From positions 283,931,379 to 283,995,378 of the forward strand of contig CM068373.1 of assembly GCA_034769895.1 (NCBI GenBank): a DNA stretch of 64,000 nt. Reading direction: 5' to 3'. The translations under genes and the position numbers were made by a program. Source of the DNA: Magicicada septendecula (lineage: Eukaryota > Arthropoda > Insecta > Hemiptera > Cicadidae). Below the pieces are notes generated by a model, which saw only the letters and a program-made list of their open reading frames with translations, was not told the DNA's origin and searched no databases. Shown here piece by piece: positions 11,714 to 26,300 of this stretch (position 1 is its first letter; every line of letters begins with the position of its first letter).

Positions 11714-14100
11714 CGTAGTACACATATAAAAAAGTCTCCCCTCCACATTCAACTATAATTTTTAATAATAGAAAATTACCCCCACCCCGTTCACCTAACC
11801 TCTTCATTTATAGATATTTCATCTACGTTTCTACAGTGGATTATTATGAGCTTCTTATCAGGATACTTTATTTATAAAAATTAAGTACTTTACTCTTGTT
11901 AAATCATAAAATGTTTCAGGTAAACTACCCCTTTCTCTTAACCGATCTTCTCCAAAATCAATAGACCTTCCGTCCTCTACAATTCAGGGATGCATGCAAA
12001 AAAAATATTTGATTCTGTTTCAATGTGCGGCAGTTATCGTTCGTCATGGAAACATTTCTCTTGTTACAACATAAAATGTTGCAGGTAAACTACCCCTTTC
12101 CCTTAACCGATCTTCACCAAAATCAACAGACCTTGAGCTCTCTGTAACTCAGGAAAGGGTGCAAAAAATTATTTGATTCTCTTTGAATTTTCGGCAGTTA
12201 TCGTTCGTCATAAAAAAATTACCCTTTTTAAAACATAAAACGTTGCTGATAAACTACCTCTTTCCCTTAACCGATCTTCAACAAAATCAACAGAGCTTGA
12301 GTTCTCTTTATTTCAAAAAGGTATGCAAAAACCTAGTTGATTCTGTTTGAATTTACGGCAGTTATCGTTCGTCATATAAAAAATTAACCTTGTTAAAACA
12401 TAAAATGTTGCTGGTAAACTACCTCTTTCCCTTAACCGATCTTCACCAACACCAATAGGTATTGAGAACTCTACAATACAGGGCTGTAAGCAAAAACCTC
12501 TTTCCCTTAACCGATCTTCACCAACACCAATAGGTATTGAGAACTCTACAATACAGGGCTGTATGCAAAACATCACTTGATTCTGTTTGAATTTGCGGCT
12601 GTTATCGTTTACCATAGAAAAAAATTACCCTTGATAAAAACCCGTTGCAGGTAAACTACCCCTTTCCCTTAACCGATTTCACCAAAAACGACAGGTCTTG
12701 AGTACTCTACAATTCAGCCCTGTATGCAAACAATTATTTGATTCTGTTTGAATTTGCGGCTCTTATCGTTTGCCATAGAAAACACCCTTGATAAAACATA
12801 AAACGTTGCTGGTAAACTACCCTATTCCATTAACCGATCTTCACCAAAAACAATAGGTCTTGAGGACTCTACAATTCAGGGCTGTATGCAAAACATTATT
12901 TCATTCTCTTTGAAATTACGGCAGTTATCGTTCGTCATAGAAAAAATACCCTTGTTAAAACATAAAACGTTGCAGGTAAACTACCCCTTTCCCTTAACCG
13001 ATCTTCAACAAAATCAACAGACCTTGAGTTGTGTATAATTCAAAAAGATATGCAGAAGAGTAGTTGATTCTGTTTTAATGTACGGCAGTTATCGTTCGTC
13101 ATAAAAAAATCACCCTTGATAAAACATAAAATGTTGCTGGTAAACTACCCTATTCCCTTAACCGATCTTCACCAAAACCAACAGGTCTTGAGAACTCTAC
13201 ATTCCAGGGCTGTATGCAAAATATTATATGATTCTGTTTGAATTTGCGGCTGTTATCGTTTGCCATATAAAATACCCTTGATAAAACAAAAAACGTGGCA
13301 CGTAAACTACCCCTTTCCCTTAACCGATCTTCACCAAAACAATAGGTCTTTAGTACTCAACAAATCAGGGGTCTATGCAAAAACTTATTTGATTCTGTTT
13401 GAATTTGCGGCTCTTATCGTTTGCCATGGAAAATAGCCTTTTAAAACATAAAACGTTGCAGGTAAACTACCCCTTTCCCTTAACCGATCTTCACCAACAC
13501 CAATAGGTATTGAGAACTCTACAATACAGGGCTGTATGCAAAACATCATTTGATTCTGTTTGAATTTGCGGCTGTTATCGTTTACCATAGAAAAATATCG
13601 GTATGGAGAACCATACATGACTTCCATGTTCTAATGTTTATATTTAAAATCATTTACTTGAATTCGGTTCGATAGTTTCTAACAAGTTATGTGTGTTCCT
13701 TGTAAATCGTGTTTTATGTTTGACAAATTGAAGAATGTTTTATGTATGATTTTCTTTTCAGGATACTTTATTTATCAGAATTAAGTACTTCACTGTTGTT
13801 AAAACGTAAACCGTTGCAGGTAAACTACCCCTCTCCCTTAACCGATCTTCACCAAAATCAATAGGCCTTGAGGTCCTATACAACTCGGGTGCATATGCAA
13901 AAATTATTTGGTTCTGTTTGAATTTTCGACAGTTATCGTTCGCCATAGAAAAAATTCTACATACAGACACACACAGACTCTTTTCGGAAAATGACTTTTC
14001 TTCATGTTTTGAGGGTAGTACAATCAGAATCAGCATTCATCTCGAACATGATTTTTTCGCAATCACCGTACTTCCATTTCCTTACGAAACACGGAAGTAA

Positions 14101-14330
14101 AAAACAGGTTAAGACTAAACAACATTGCTATCTTTAAACTGTTTGAAAAACGTGTGATAACATCCTGAAATCAATCCCAATAAAATAAACTAAAATAACA
14201 CGATAAAAATAGGCGTTATTGAAACATTATTTAGAAGATACTTATTGACTGAATTGATTTTCCTATATTTCGTATATCAAACATATACGCAAACTGTATA
14301 ATAAAACTGTTTGTATGTTTAAATAAAAAT
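14101..14330. repeat. AT-rich spacer of the higher-order unit (representative copy)
   Basis: About 230 bp of non-monomer sequence starts AAACAGGTTAAGACTAAACA after the decayed hairpin and ends before TTTATTCGATTCTGTTTG. It recurs once per unit (for example, near 17220, 20337 and 23457). No coding potential or known motif is visible. Confidence 0.7.
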
Positions 14331-17300
14331 TTATTCGATTCTGTTTGAATTTAAGGCAGTTATCGTTCATGAAAAAATTTCTCTTGTTACAACATAAAAT
14401 TTTGCTGGTAAACTACCCCTTTCCCTTAACCAATCTTAACCAAAATCAACAGGCCTTCAGGTCTCTACAATATAGGGGTGTATGCAAAAACTTATTTGAT
14501 TATGTTTGAATTTACGGCAGTTATCGTTCGTCATATAAAATATCGGTATGGAGAACCATACATGACTTCCACGTTCTAAGATTTATATTTAAAATCATAT
14601 TCGAAATGAAATATTTCCATCGAAACTACGTCTTTCTACTTATTGCTTCAGCATTAACCACAGTACTGTGGTCACTAATGTATACCACCTCACGTTTTCG
14701 CACTCGATTTTCACCGATGATGGCAGTCGATGGCACTGCCGAAAAGTCTGGTTTTGCAGAAAACATTGGACTACGGCTAAAGAGCCCGGGAAGCAATTTT
14801 AACAAAAACCTACTTCTTTGTTGCCGATAACGTAGTACACATATAAAAAATTCTCCCCTCCACCTTCAACTATAATTTTTAATAATAGAAAATTACCCCC
14901 ACCCCGTTCACCTAACCTCTTCATTTATAGATATTTCATCTTCGTTTCTACAGTGGATTATTATGAGCTTCTTATCAGGATACTTTATTTATAAAAATTA
15001 AGTACTTTACTCTTGTTAAATCATAAAATGTTTCAGGTAAACTACCCCTTTCTCTTAACCGATCTTCTCCAAAATCAATAGACCTTCCGTCCTCTACAAA
15101 TCAGGGATGCATGCAAAAAAAATATTTGATTCTGTTTCAATGTGCGGCAGTTATCGTTCGTCATGGAAACATTTCTCTTGTTACAACATAAAATGTTGCA
15201 GGTAAACTACCCCTTTCCCTTAACCGATCTTCACCAAAATCAATAGACCTTGAGCTCTCTGCAACTCAGGAAAGGGTGCAAAAAATTATTTGATTCTCTT
15301 TGAATTTTCGGCAGTTATCGTTCGTCATAAAAAAATTACCCTTTTTAAAACATAAAACGTTGCTGATAAACTACCTCTTTCCCTTAACCGATCTCCAACA
15401 AAATCAACAGAGCTTGAGTTCTCTTTAGTTCAAAAAGGTATGCAAAAACCTAGTTGATTCTGTTTGAATTTACGGCAGTTATCGTTCGTCATATAAAAAA
15501 TTAACCTTGTTAAAACATAAAATGTTGCTGGTAAACTACCTCTTTCCCTTAACCGATCTTCACCAACACCAATAGGTATTGAGAACTCTACAATACAGGG
15601 CTGTAAGCAAAAACCTCTTTCCCTTAACCGATCTTCACCAACACCAATAGGTATTGAGAACTCTACAATACAGGGCTGTATGCAAAACATCACTTGATTC
15701 TGTTTGAATTTGCGGCTTTTATCGTTTACCATAGAAAAAAATTACCCTTGATAAAAACCCGTTGCAGGTAAACTACCCCTTTCCCTTAACCGATCTTCAC
15801 CAAAAACGACAGGTCTTGAGTACTCTACAATTCAGGCCTGTATGCAAACAATTATTTGATTCTGTTTGAATTTGCGGCTCTTATCGTTTGCCATAGAAAA
15901 CACCCTTGATAAAACATAAAACGTTGCTGGTAAACTACCCTATTCCATTAACCGATCTAAACCAAAAACAATAGGTCTTGAGAACTCTACAATTCAGGGC
16001 TGTATGCAAAACATTATTTCATTCTCTTTGAATTTACGGCAGTTATCGTTCGTCATAGAAAAAATACCCTTGTTAAAACATAAAACGTTGCAGGTAAACT
16101 ACCCCTTTCCCTTAACCGATCTTCAACAAAATCAACAGACCTTGAGTTCTGTACAATTCAAAAAGATATGCAGAAGAGTAGTTGATTCTGTTTTAATGTA
16201 CGGCAGTTATCGTTCGTCATAAAAAAATCACCCTTGATAAAACATAAAATGTTGCTGGTAAACTACCCTATTCCCTTAACCGATCTTCACCAAAACCAAC
16301 AGGTCTTGAGAACTCTACATTCCAGGGCTGTATGCAAAATATTATATGATTCTGTTTGAATTTGCGGCTGTTATCGTTTGCCATATAAAATACCCTTGAT
16401 AAAACAAAAAACGTGGCACGTAAACTACCCCTTTCCCTTAACCGATCTTCACCAAAAACAATAGGTCTTTAGTACTCAACAAATCAGGGGTCTATGCAAA
16501 AACTTATTTGATTCTGTTTGAATTTGCGGCTCTTATCGTTTGCCATAGAAAATAGCCTTTTAAAACATAAAACGTTGCAGGTAAACTACCCCTTTCCCTT
16601 AACCGATCTTCACCAACACCAATAGGTATTGAGAACTCTACAATACAGGGCTGTATGCAAAACATCATTTGATTCTGTTTGAATTTGCGGCTGTTATCGT
16701 TTACCATAGAAAAATATCGGTATGGAGAACCATACATGACTTCCATGTTCTAATGTTTATATTTAAAATCATTTACTTGAATTCGGTTCGATAATTTCTA
16801 ACAAGTTATGTGTGTTCCTTGTAAATCGTGTTTTATGTTTGACAAATTGAAGGATGTTTTATGTATGATTTTCTTTTCAGGATACTTTATTTATCAGAAT
16901 TAAGTACTTCACTGTTGTTAACACGTAAACCGTTGCAGGTAAACTACCCCTCTCCCTTAACCGATCTTCACCAAAATCAATAGGCCTTGAGGTCCTATAC
17001 AACTCGGGTGCATATGCAAAAATTATTTGGTTCTGTTTGAATTTTCGACAGTTATCGTTCGCCATAGAAAAAATTCTACATACAGACACACACAGACTCT
17101 TTTCGGAAAATGACTTTTCTTCATGTTTTGAGGGTAGTACAATCAGAATCAGCATTCATCTCGAACATGATTTTTTCGCAATCACCGTACTTCCATTTCC
17201 TTACGAAACACGGAAGTAAAAAACAGGTTAAGACTAAACAACATTGCTATCTTTAAACTGTTTGAAAAACGTGTGATAACATCCTGAAATCAATCCCAAT

Positions 17301-20300
17301 AAAATAAACTAAAATAACACGATAAAAATAGGCGTTATTGAAACATTATTTAGAAGATACTTATTGACTGAATTGATTTTCCTATATTTCGTATATCAAA
17401 CATATACGCAAACTGTATAATAAAACTGTTTGTATGTTTAAATAAAAATTTATTCGATTCTGTTTGAATTTAAGGCAGTTATCGTTCATGAAAAAATTTC
17501 TCTTGTTACAACATAAAATTTTGCTGGTAAACTACCCCTTTCCCTTAACCAATCTTAACCAAAATCAACAGGCCTTCAGGTCTCTACAATATAGGGGTGT
17601 ATGCAAAAACTTATTTGATTATGTTTGAATTTACGGCAGTTATCGTTCGTCATATAAAATATCGGTATGGAGAACCATACATGACGTCCATGTTCTAAGA
17701 TTTATATTTAAAATCATATTCGAAATGAAATATTTCCATCGAAACTACGTCTTTCTACTTATTGCTTCAGCATTAACCACAGTACTGTGGTCACTAATGT
17801 ATACCACCTCACGTTTTCGCACTCGATTTTCACCGATGATGGCAGTCGATGGCACTGCCGAAAAGTCTGGTTTTGCAGAAAACATTGGACTACGGCTAAA
17901 GAGCCCGGGAAGCAATTTTAACAAAAACCTACTTCTTTGTTGCCGATAACGTAGTACACATATAAAAAATTCTCCCCTCCACCTTCAACTATAATTTTTA
18001 ATAATAGAAAATTACCCCCACCCCGTTCACCTAACCTCTTCATTTATAGATATTTCATCTTCGTTTCTACAGTGGATTATTATGAGCTTCTTATCAGGAT
18101 ACTTTATTTATAAAAAATAAGTACTTTACTCTTGTTAAATCATAAAATGTTTCAGGTAAACTACCCCTTTCTCTTAACCGATCTTCTCCAAAATCTATAG
18201 ACCTTCCGTCCTCTACAATTCAGGGATGCATGCAAATAAAATATTTGATTCTGTTTCAATGTGCGGCAGTTATCGTTCGTCATGGAAACATTTCTCTTGT
18301 TACAACATAAAATGTTGCAGGTAAACTACCCCTTTCCCTTAACCGATCTTCACCAAAATCAACAGACCTTGAGCTCTCTGCAACTCAGGAAAGGGTGCAA
18401 AAAATTATTTGATTGTCTTTGAACTTTCGGCAGTTATCGTTCGTCATAAAAAATTACCCTTTTTAAAACATAAAACGTTGCTGATAAACTACCTCTTTCC
18501 CTTAACCGATCTTCAACAAAATCAACAGAGCTTGAGTTCTCTTTAGTTCAAAAAGGTATGCAAAAACCTAGTTGATTCTGTTTGAATTTACGGCAGTTAT
18601 CGTTCGTCATATAAAAAATTAACCTTGTTAAAACATAAAATGTTGCTGGTAAACTACCTCTTTCCCTTAACCGATCTTCACCAACACCAATAGGTATTGA
18701 GAACTCTACAATACAGGGCTGTAAGCAAAAACCTCTTTCCCTTAACCGATCTTCACCAACACCAATAGGTATTGAGAACTCTACAATACAGGGCTGTATG
18801 CAAAACATCACTTGATTCTGTTTGAATTTGCGGCTGTTATCGTTTACCATAGAAAAAAATTACCCTTGATAAAAACCCGTTGCAGGTAAACTACCCCTTT
18901 CCCTTAACCGATCTTCACCAAAAACGACAGGTCTTGAGTACTCTACAATTCAGGCCTGTATGCAAACAATTATTTGATTCTGTTTGAATTTGCGGCTCTT
19001 ATCGTTTGCCATAGAAAACACCCTTGATAAAACATAAAACGTTGCTGGTAAACTACCCTATTCCATTAACCAATCTTCACCAAAAACAATAGGTCTTGAG
19101 AACTCTACAATTCAGGGCTGTATGCAAAACATTATTTCATTCTCTTTGAATTTACGGCAGTTATCGTTCGTCATAGAAAAAATACCCTTGTTAAAACATA
19201 AAACGTTGCAGGTAAACTACCCCTTTCCCTTAACCGATCTTCAACAAAATCAACAGACCTTGAGTTCTGTACAATTCAAAAAGATATGCAGAAGAGTAGT
19301 TGATTCTGTTTTAATGTACGGCAGTTATCGTTCGTCATAAAAAAATCACCCTTGATAAAACATAAAATGTTGCTGGTAAACTACCCTATTCCCTTAACCG
19401 ATCTTCACCAAAACCAACAGGTCTTGAGAACTCTACATTCCAGGGCTGTATGCAAAATATTATATGATTCTGTTTGAATTTGCGGCTGTTATCGTTTGCC
19501 ATATAAAATACCCTTGATAAAACAAAAAACGTGGCACGTAAACTACCCCTTTCCCTTAACCGATCTTCACCAAAACAATAGGTCTTTAGTACTCAACAAA
19601 TCAGGGGTCTATGCAAAAACTTATTTGATTCTGTTTGAATTTGCGGCTCTTATCGTTTGCCATGGAAAATAGCCTTTTAAAACATAAAACGTTGCAGGTA
19701 AACTACCCCTTTCCCTTAACCGATCTTCACCAACACCAATAGGTATTGAGAACTCTACAATACAGGGCTGTATGCAAAACATCATTTGATTCTGTTTGAA
19801 TTTGCGGCTGTTATCGTTTACCATAGAAAAATATCGGTATGGAGAACCATACATGACTTCCATGTTCTAATGTTTATATTTAAAATCATTTACTTGAATT
19901 CGGTTCGATAGTTTCTAACAAGTTATGTGTGTTCCTTGTAAATCGTGTTTTATGTTTGACAAATTGAAGAATGTTTTATGTATGATTTTCTTTTCAGGAT
20001 ACTTTATTTATCAGAATTAAGTACTTCACTGTTGTTAAAACGTAAACCGTTGCAGGTAAACTACCCCTCTCCCTTAACCGATCTTCACCAAAATCAATAG
20101 GCCTTGAGGTCCTATACAACTCGGGTGCATATGCAAAAATTATTTGGTTCTGTTTGAATTTTCGACAGTTATCGTTCGCCATAGAAAAAATTCTACATAC
20201 AGACACACACAGACTCTTTTCGGAAAATGACTTTTCTTCATGTTTTGAGGGTAGTACAATCAGAATCAGCATTCATCTCGAACATGATTTTTTCGCAATC

Positions 20301-23300
20301 ACCGTACTTCCATTTCCTTACGAAACACGGAAGTAAAAAACAGGTTAAGACTAAACAACATTGCTATCTTTAAACTGTTTGAAAAACGTGTGATAACATC
20401 CTGAAATCAATCCCAATAAAATAAACTAAAATAACACGATAAAAATAGGCGTTATTGAAACATTATTTAGAAGATACTTATTGACTGAATTGATTTTCCT
20501 ATATTTCGTATATCAAACATATACGCAAACTGTATAATAAAACTGTTTGTATGTTTAAATAAAAATTTATTCGATTCTGTTTGAATTTAAGGCAGTTATC
20601 GTTCATGAAAAAATTTCTCTTGTTACAACATAAAATTTTGCTGGTAAACTACCCCTTTCCCTTAACCAATCTTAACCAAAATCAACAGGCCTTCAGGTCT
20701 CTACAATATAGGGGTGTATGCAAAAACTTATTTGATTATGTTTGAATTTACGGCAGTTATCGTTCGTCATATAAAATATCGGTATGGAGAACCATACATG
20801 ACTTCCACGTTCTAAGATTTATATTTAAAATCATATTCGAAATGAAATATTTCCATCGAAACTACGTCTTTCTACTTATTGCTTCAGCATTAACCACAGT
20901 ACTGTGGTCACTAATGTATACCACCTCACGTTTTCGCACTCGATTTTCACCGATGATGGCAGTCGATGGCACTGCCGAAAAGTCTGGTTTTGCAGAAAAC
21001 ATTGGACTACGGCTAAAGAGCCCGGGAAGCAATTTTAACAAAAACCTACTTCTTTGTTGCCGATAACGTAGTACACATATAAAAAATTCTCCCCTCCACC
21101 TTCAACTATAATTTTTAATAATAGAAAATTACCCCCACCCCGTTCACCTAACCTCTTCATTTATAGATATTTCATCTTCGTTTCTACAGTGGATTATTAT
21201 GAGCTTCTTATCAGGATACTTTATTTATAAAAATTAAGTACTTTACTCTTGTTAAATCATAAAATGTTTCAGGTAAACTACCCCTTTCTCTTAACCGATC
21301 TTCTCCAAAATCAATAGACCTTCCGTCCTCTACAAATCAGGGATGCATGCAAAAAAAATATTTGATTCTGTTTCAATGTGCGGCAGTTATCGTTCGTCAT
21401 GGAAACATTTCTCTTGTTACAACATAAAATGTTGCAGGTAAACTACCCCTTTCCCTTAACCGATCTTCACCAAAATCAATAGACCTTGAGCTCTCTGCAA
21501 CTCAGGAAAGGGTGCAAAAAATTATTTGATTCTCTTTGAATTTTCGGCAGTTATCGTTCGTCATAAAAAAATTACCCTTTTTAAAACATAAAACGTTGCT
21601 GATAAACTACCTCTTTCCCTTAACCGATCTCCAACAAAATCAACAGAGCTTGAGTTCTCTTTAGTTCAAAAAGGTATGCAAAAACCTAGTTGATTCTGTT
21701 TGAATTTACGGCAGTTATCGTTCGTCATATAAAAAATTAACCTTGTTAAAACATAAAATGTTGCTGGTAAACTACCTCTTTCCCTTAACCGATCTTCACC
21801 AACACCAATAGGTATTGAGAACTCTACAATACAGGGCTGTAAGCAAAAACCTCTTTCCCTTAACCGATCTTCACCAACACCAATAGGTATTGAGAACTCT
21901 ACAATACAGGGCTGTATGCAAAACATCACTTGATTCTGTTTGAATTTGCGGCTTTTATCGTTTACCATAGAAAAAAATTACCCTTGATAAAAACCCGTTG
22001 CAGGTAAACTACCCCTTTCCCTTAACCGATCTTCACCAAAAACGACAGGTCTTGAGTACTCTACAATTCAGGCCTGTATGCAAACAATTATTTGATTCTG
22101 TTTGAATTTGCGGCTCTTATCGTTTGCCATAGAAAACACCCTTGATAAAACATAAAACGTTGCTGGTAAACTACCCTATTCCATTAACCGATCTAAACCA
22201 AAAACAATAGGTCTTGAGAACTCTACAATTCAGGGCTGTATGCAAAACATTATTTCATTCTCTTTGAATTTACGGCAGTTATCGTTCGTCATAGAAAAAA
22301 TACCCTTGTTAAAACATAAAACGTTGCAGGTAAACTACCCCTTTCCCTTAACCGATCTTCAACAAAATCAACAGACCTTGAGTTCTGTACAATTCAAAAA
22401 GATATGCAGAAGAGTAGTTGATTCTGTTTTAATGTACGGCAGTTATCGTTCGTCATAAAAAAATCACCCTTGATAAAACATAAAATGTTGCTGGTAAACT
22501 ACCCTATTCCCTTAACCGATCTTCACCAAAACCAACAGGTCTTGAGAACTCTACATTCCAGGGCTGTATGCAAAATATTATATGATTCTGTTTGAATTTG
22601 CGGCTGTTATCGTTTGCCATATAAAATACCCTTGATAAAACAAAAAACGTGGCACGTAAACTACCCCTTTCCCTTAACCGATCTTCACCAAAAACAATAG
22701 GTCTTTAGTACTCAACAAATCAGGGGTCTATGCAAAAACTTATTTGATTCTGTTTGAATTTGCGGCTCTTATCGTTTGCCATAGAAAATAGCCTTTTAAA
22801 ACATAAAACGTTGCAGGTAAACTACCCCTTTCCCTTAACCGATCTTCACCAACACCAATAGGTATTGAGAACTCTACAATAGAGGGCTGTATGCAAAACA
22901 TCATTTGATTCTGTTTGAATTTGCGGCTGTTATCGTTTACCATAGAAAAATATCGGTATGGAGAACCATACATGACTTCCATGTTCTAATGTTTATATTT
23001 AAAATCATTTACTTGAATTCGGTTCGATAATTTCTAACAAGTTATGTGTGTTCCTTGTAAATCGTGTTTTATGTTTGACAAATTGAAGGATGTTTTATGT
23101 ATGATTTTCTTTTCAGGATACTTTATTTATCAGAATTAAGTACTTCACTGTTGTTAACACGTAAACCGTTGCAGGTAAACTACCCCTCTCCCTTAACCGA
23201 TCTTCACCAAAATCAATAGGCCTTGAGGTCCTATACAACTCGGGTGCATATGCAAAAATTATTTGGTTCTGTTTGAATTTTCGACAGTTATCGTTCGCCA

Positions 23301-26300
23301 TAGAAAAAATTCTACATACAGACACACACAGACTCTTTTCGGAAAATGACTTTTCTTCATGTTTTGAGGGTAGTACAATCAGAATCAGCATTCATCTCGA
23401 ACATGATTTTTTCGCAATCACCGTACTTCCATTTCCTTACGAAACACGGAAGTAAAAAACAGGTTAAGACTAAACAACATTGCTATCTTTAAACTGTTTG
23501 AAAAACGTGTGATAACATCCTGAAATCAATCCCAATAAAATAAACTAAAATAACACGATAAAAATAGGCGTTATTGAAACATTATTTAGAAGATACTTAT
23601 TGACTGAATTGATTTTCCTATATTTCGTATATCAAACATATACGCAAACTGTATAATAAAACTGTTTGTATGTTTAAATAAAAATTTATTCGATTCTGTT
23701 TGAATTTAAGGCAGTTATCGTTCATGAAAAAATTTCTCTTGTTACAACATAAAATTTTGCTGGTAAACTACCCCTTTCCCTTAACCAATCTTAACCAAAA
23801 TCAACAGGCCTTCAGGTCTCTACAATATAGGGGTGTATGCAAAAACTTATTTGATTATGTTTGAATTTACGGCAGTTATCGTTCGTCATATAAAATATCG
23901 GTATGGAGAACCATACATGACGTCCATGTTCTAAGATTTATATTTAAAATCATATTCGAAATGAAATATTTCCATCGAAACTACGTCTTTCTACTTATTG
24001 CTTCAGCATTAACCACAGTACTGTGGTCACTAATGTATACCACCTCACGTTTTCGCACTCGATTTTCACCGATGATGGCAGTCGATGGCACTGCCGAAAA
24101 GTCTGGTTTTGCAGAAAACATTGGACTACGGCTAAAGAGCCCGGGAAGCAATTTTAACAAAAACCTACTTCTTTGTTGCCGATAACGTAGTACACATATA
24201 AAAAATTCTCCCCTCCACCTTCAACTATAATTTTTAATAATAGAAAATTACCCCCACCCCGTTCACCTAACCTCTTCATTTATAGATATTTCATCTTCGT
24301 TTCTACAGTGGATTATTATGAGCTTCTTATCAGGATACTTTATTTATAAAAAATAAGTACTTTACTCTTGTTAAATCATAAAATGTTTCAGGTAAACTAC
24401 CCCTTTCTCTTAACCGATCTTCTCCAAAATCTATAGACCTTCCGTCCTCTACAATTCAGGGATGCATGCAAATAAAATATTTGATTCTGTTTCAATGTGC
24501 GGCAGTTATCGTTCGTCATGGAAACATTTCTCTTGTTACAACATAAAATGTTGCAGGTAAACTACCCCTTTCCCTTAACCGATCTTCACCAAAATCAACA
24601 GACCTTGAGCTCTCTGCAACTCAGGAAAGGGTGCAAAAAATTATTTGATTGTCTTTGAACTTTCGGCAGTTATCGTTCGTCATAAAAAATTACCCTTTTT
24701 AAAACATAAAACGTTGCTGATAAACTACCTCTTTCCCTTAACCGATCTTCAACAAAATCAACAGAGCTTGAGTTCTCTTTAGTTCAAAAAGGTATGCAAA
24801 AACCTAGTTGATTCTGTTTGAATTTACGGCAGTTATCGTTCGTCATATAAAAAATTAACCTTGTTAAAACATAAAATGTTGCTGGTAAACTACCTCTTTC
24901 CCTTAACCGATCTTCACCAACACCAATAGGTATTGAGAACTCTACAATACAGGGCTGTAAGCAAAAACCTCTTTCCCTTAACCGATCTTCACCAACACCA
25001 ATAGGTATTGAGAACTCTACAATACAGGGCTGTATGCAAAACATCACTTGATTCTGTTTGAATTTGCGGCTGTTATCGTTTACCATAGAAAAAAATTACC
25101 CTTGATAAAAACCCGTTGCAGGTAAACTACCCCTTTCCCTTAACCGATCTTCACCAAAAACGACAGGTCTTGAGTACTCTACAATTCAGGCCTGTATGCA
25201 AACAATTATTTGATTCTGTTTGAATTTGCGGCTCTTATCGTTTGCCATAGAAAACACCCTTGATAAAACATAAAACGTTGCTGGTAAACTACCCTATTCC
25301 ATTAACTAATCTTCACCAAAAACAATAGGTCTTGAGAACTCTACAATTCAGGGCTGTATGCAAAACATTATTTCATTCTCTTTGAATTTACGGCAGTTAT
25401 CGTTCGTCATAGAAAAAATACCCTTGTTAAAACATAAAACGTTGCAGGTAAACTACCCCTTTCCCTTAACCGATCTTCAACAAAATCAACAGACCTTGAG
25501 TTCTGTACAATTCAAAAAGATATGCAGAAGAGTAGTTGATTCTGTTTTAATGTACGGCAGTTATCGTTCGTCATAAAAAAATCACCCTTGATAAAACATA
25601 AAATGTTGCTGGTAAACTACCCTATTCCCTTAACCGATCTTCACCAAAACCAACAGGTCTTGAGAACTCTACATTCCAGGGCTGTATGCAAAATATTATA
25701 TGATTCTGTTTGAATTTGCGGCTGTTATCGTTTGCCATATAAAATACCCTTGATAAAACAAAAAACGTGGCACGTAAACTACCCCTTTCCCTTAACCGAT
25801 CTTCACCAAAAACAATAGGTCTTTAGTACTCAACAAATCAGGGGTCTATGCAAAAACTTATTTGATTCTGTTTGAATTTGCGGCTCTTATCGTTTGCCAT
25901 GGAAAATAGCCTTTTAAAACATAAAACGTTGCAGGTAAACTACCCCTTTCCCTTAACCGATCTTCGCCAACACCAATAGGTATTGAGAACTCTACAATAC
26001 AGGGCTGTATGCAAAACATCATTTGATTCTGTTTGAATTTGCGGCTGTTATCGTTTACCATAGAAAAATATCGGTATGGAGAACCATACATGACTTCCAT
26101 GTTCTAATGTTTATATTTAAAATCATTTACTTGAATTCGGTTCGATAGTTTCTAACAAGTTATGTGTGTTCCTTGTAAATCGTGTTTTATGTTTGACAAA
26201 TTGAAGGATGTTTTATGTATGATTTTCTTTTCAGGATACTTTATTTATCAGAATTAAGTACTTCACTGTTGTTAAAACGTAAACCGTTGCAGGTAAACTA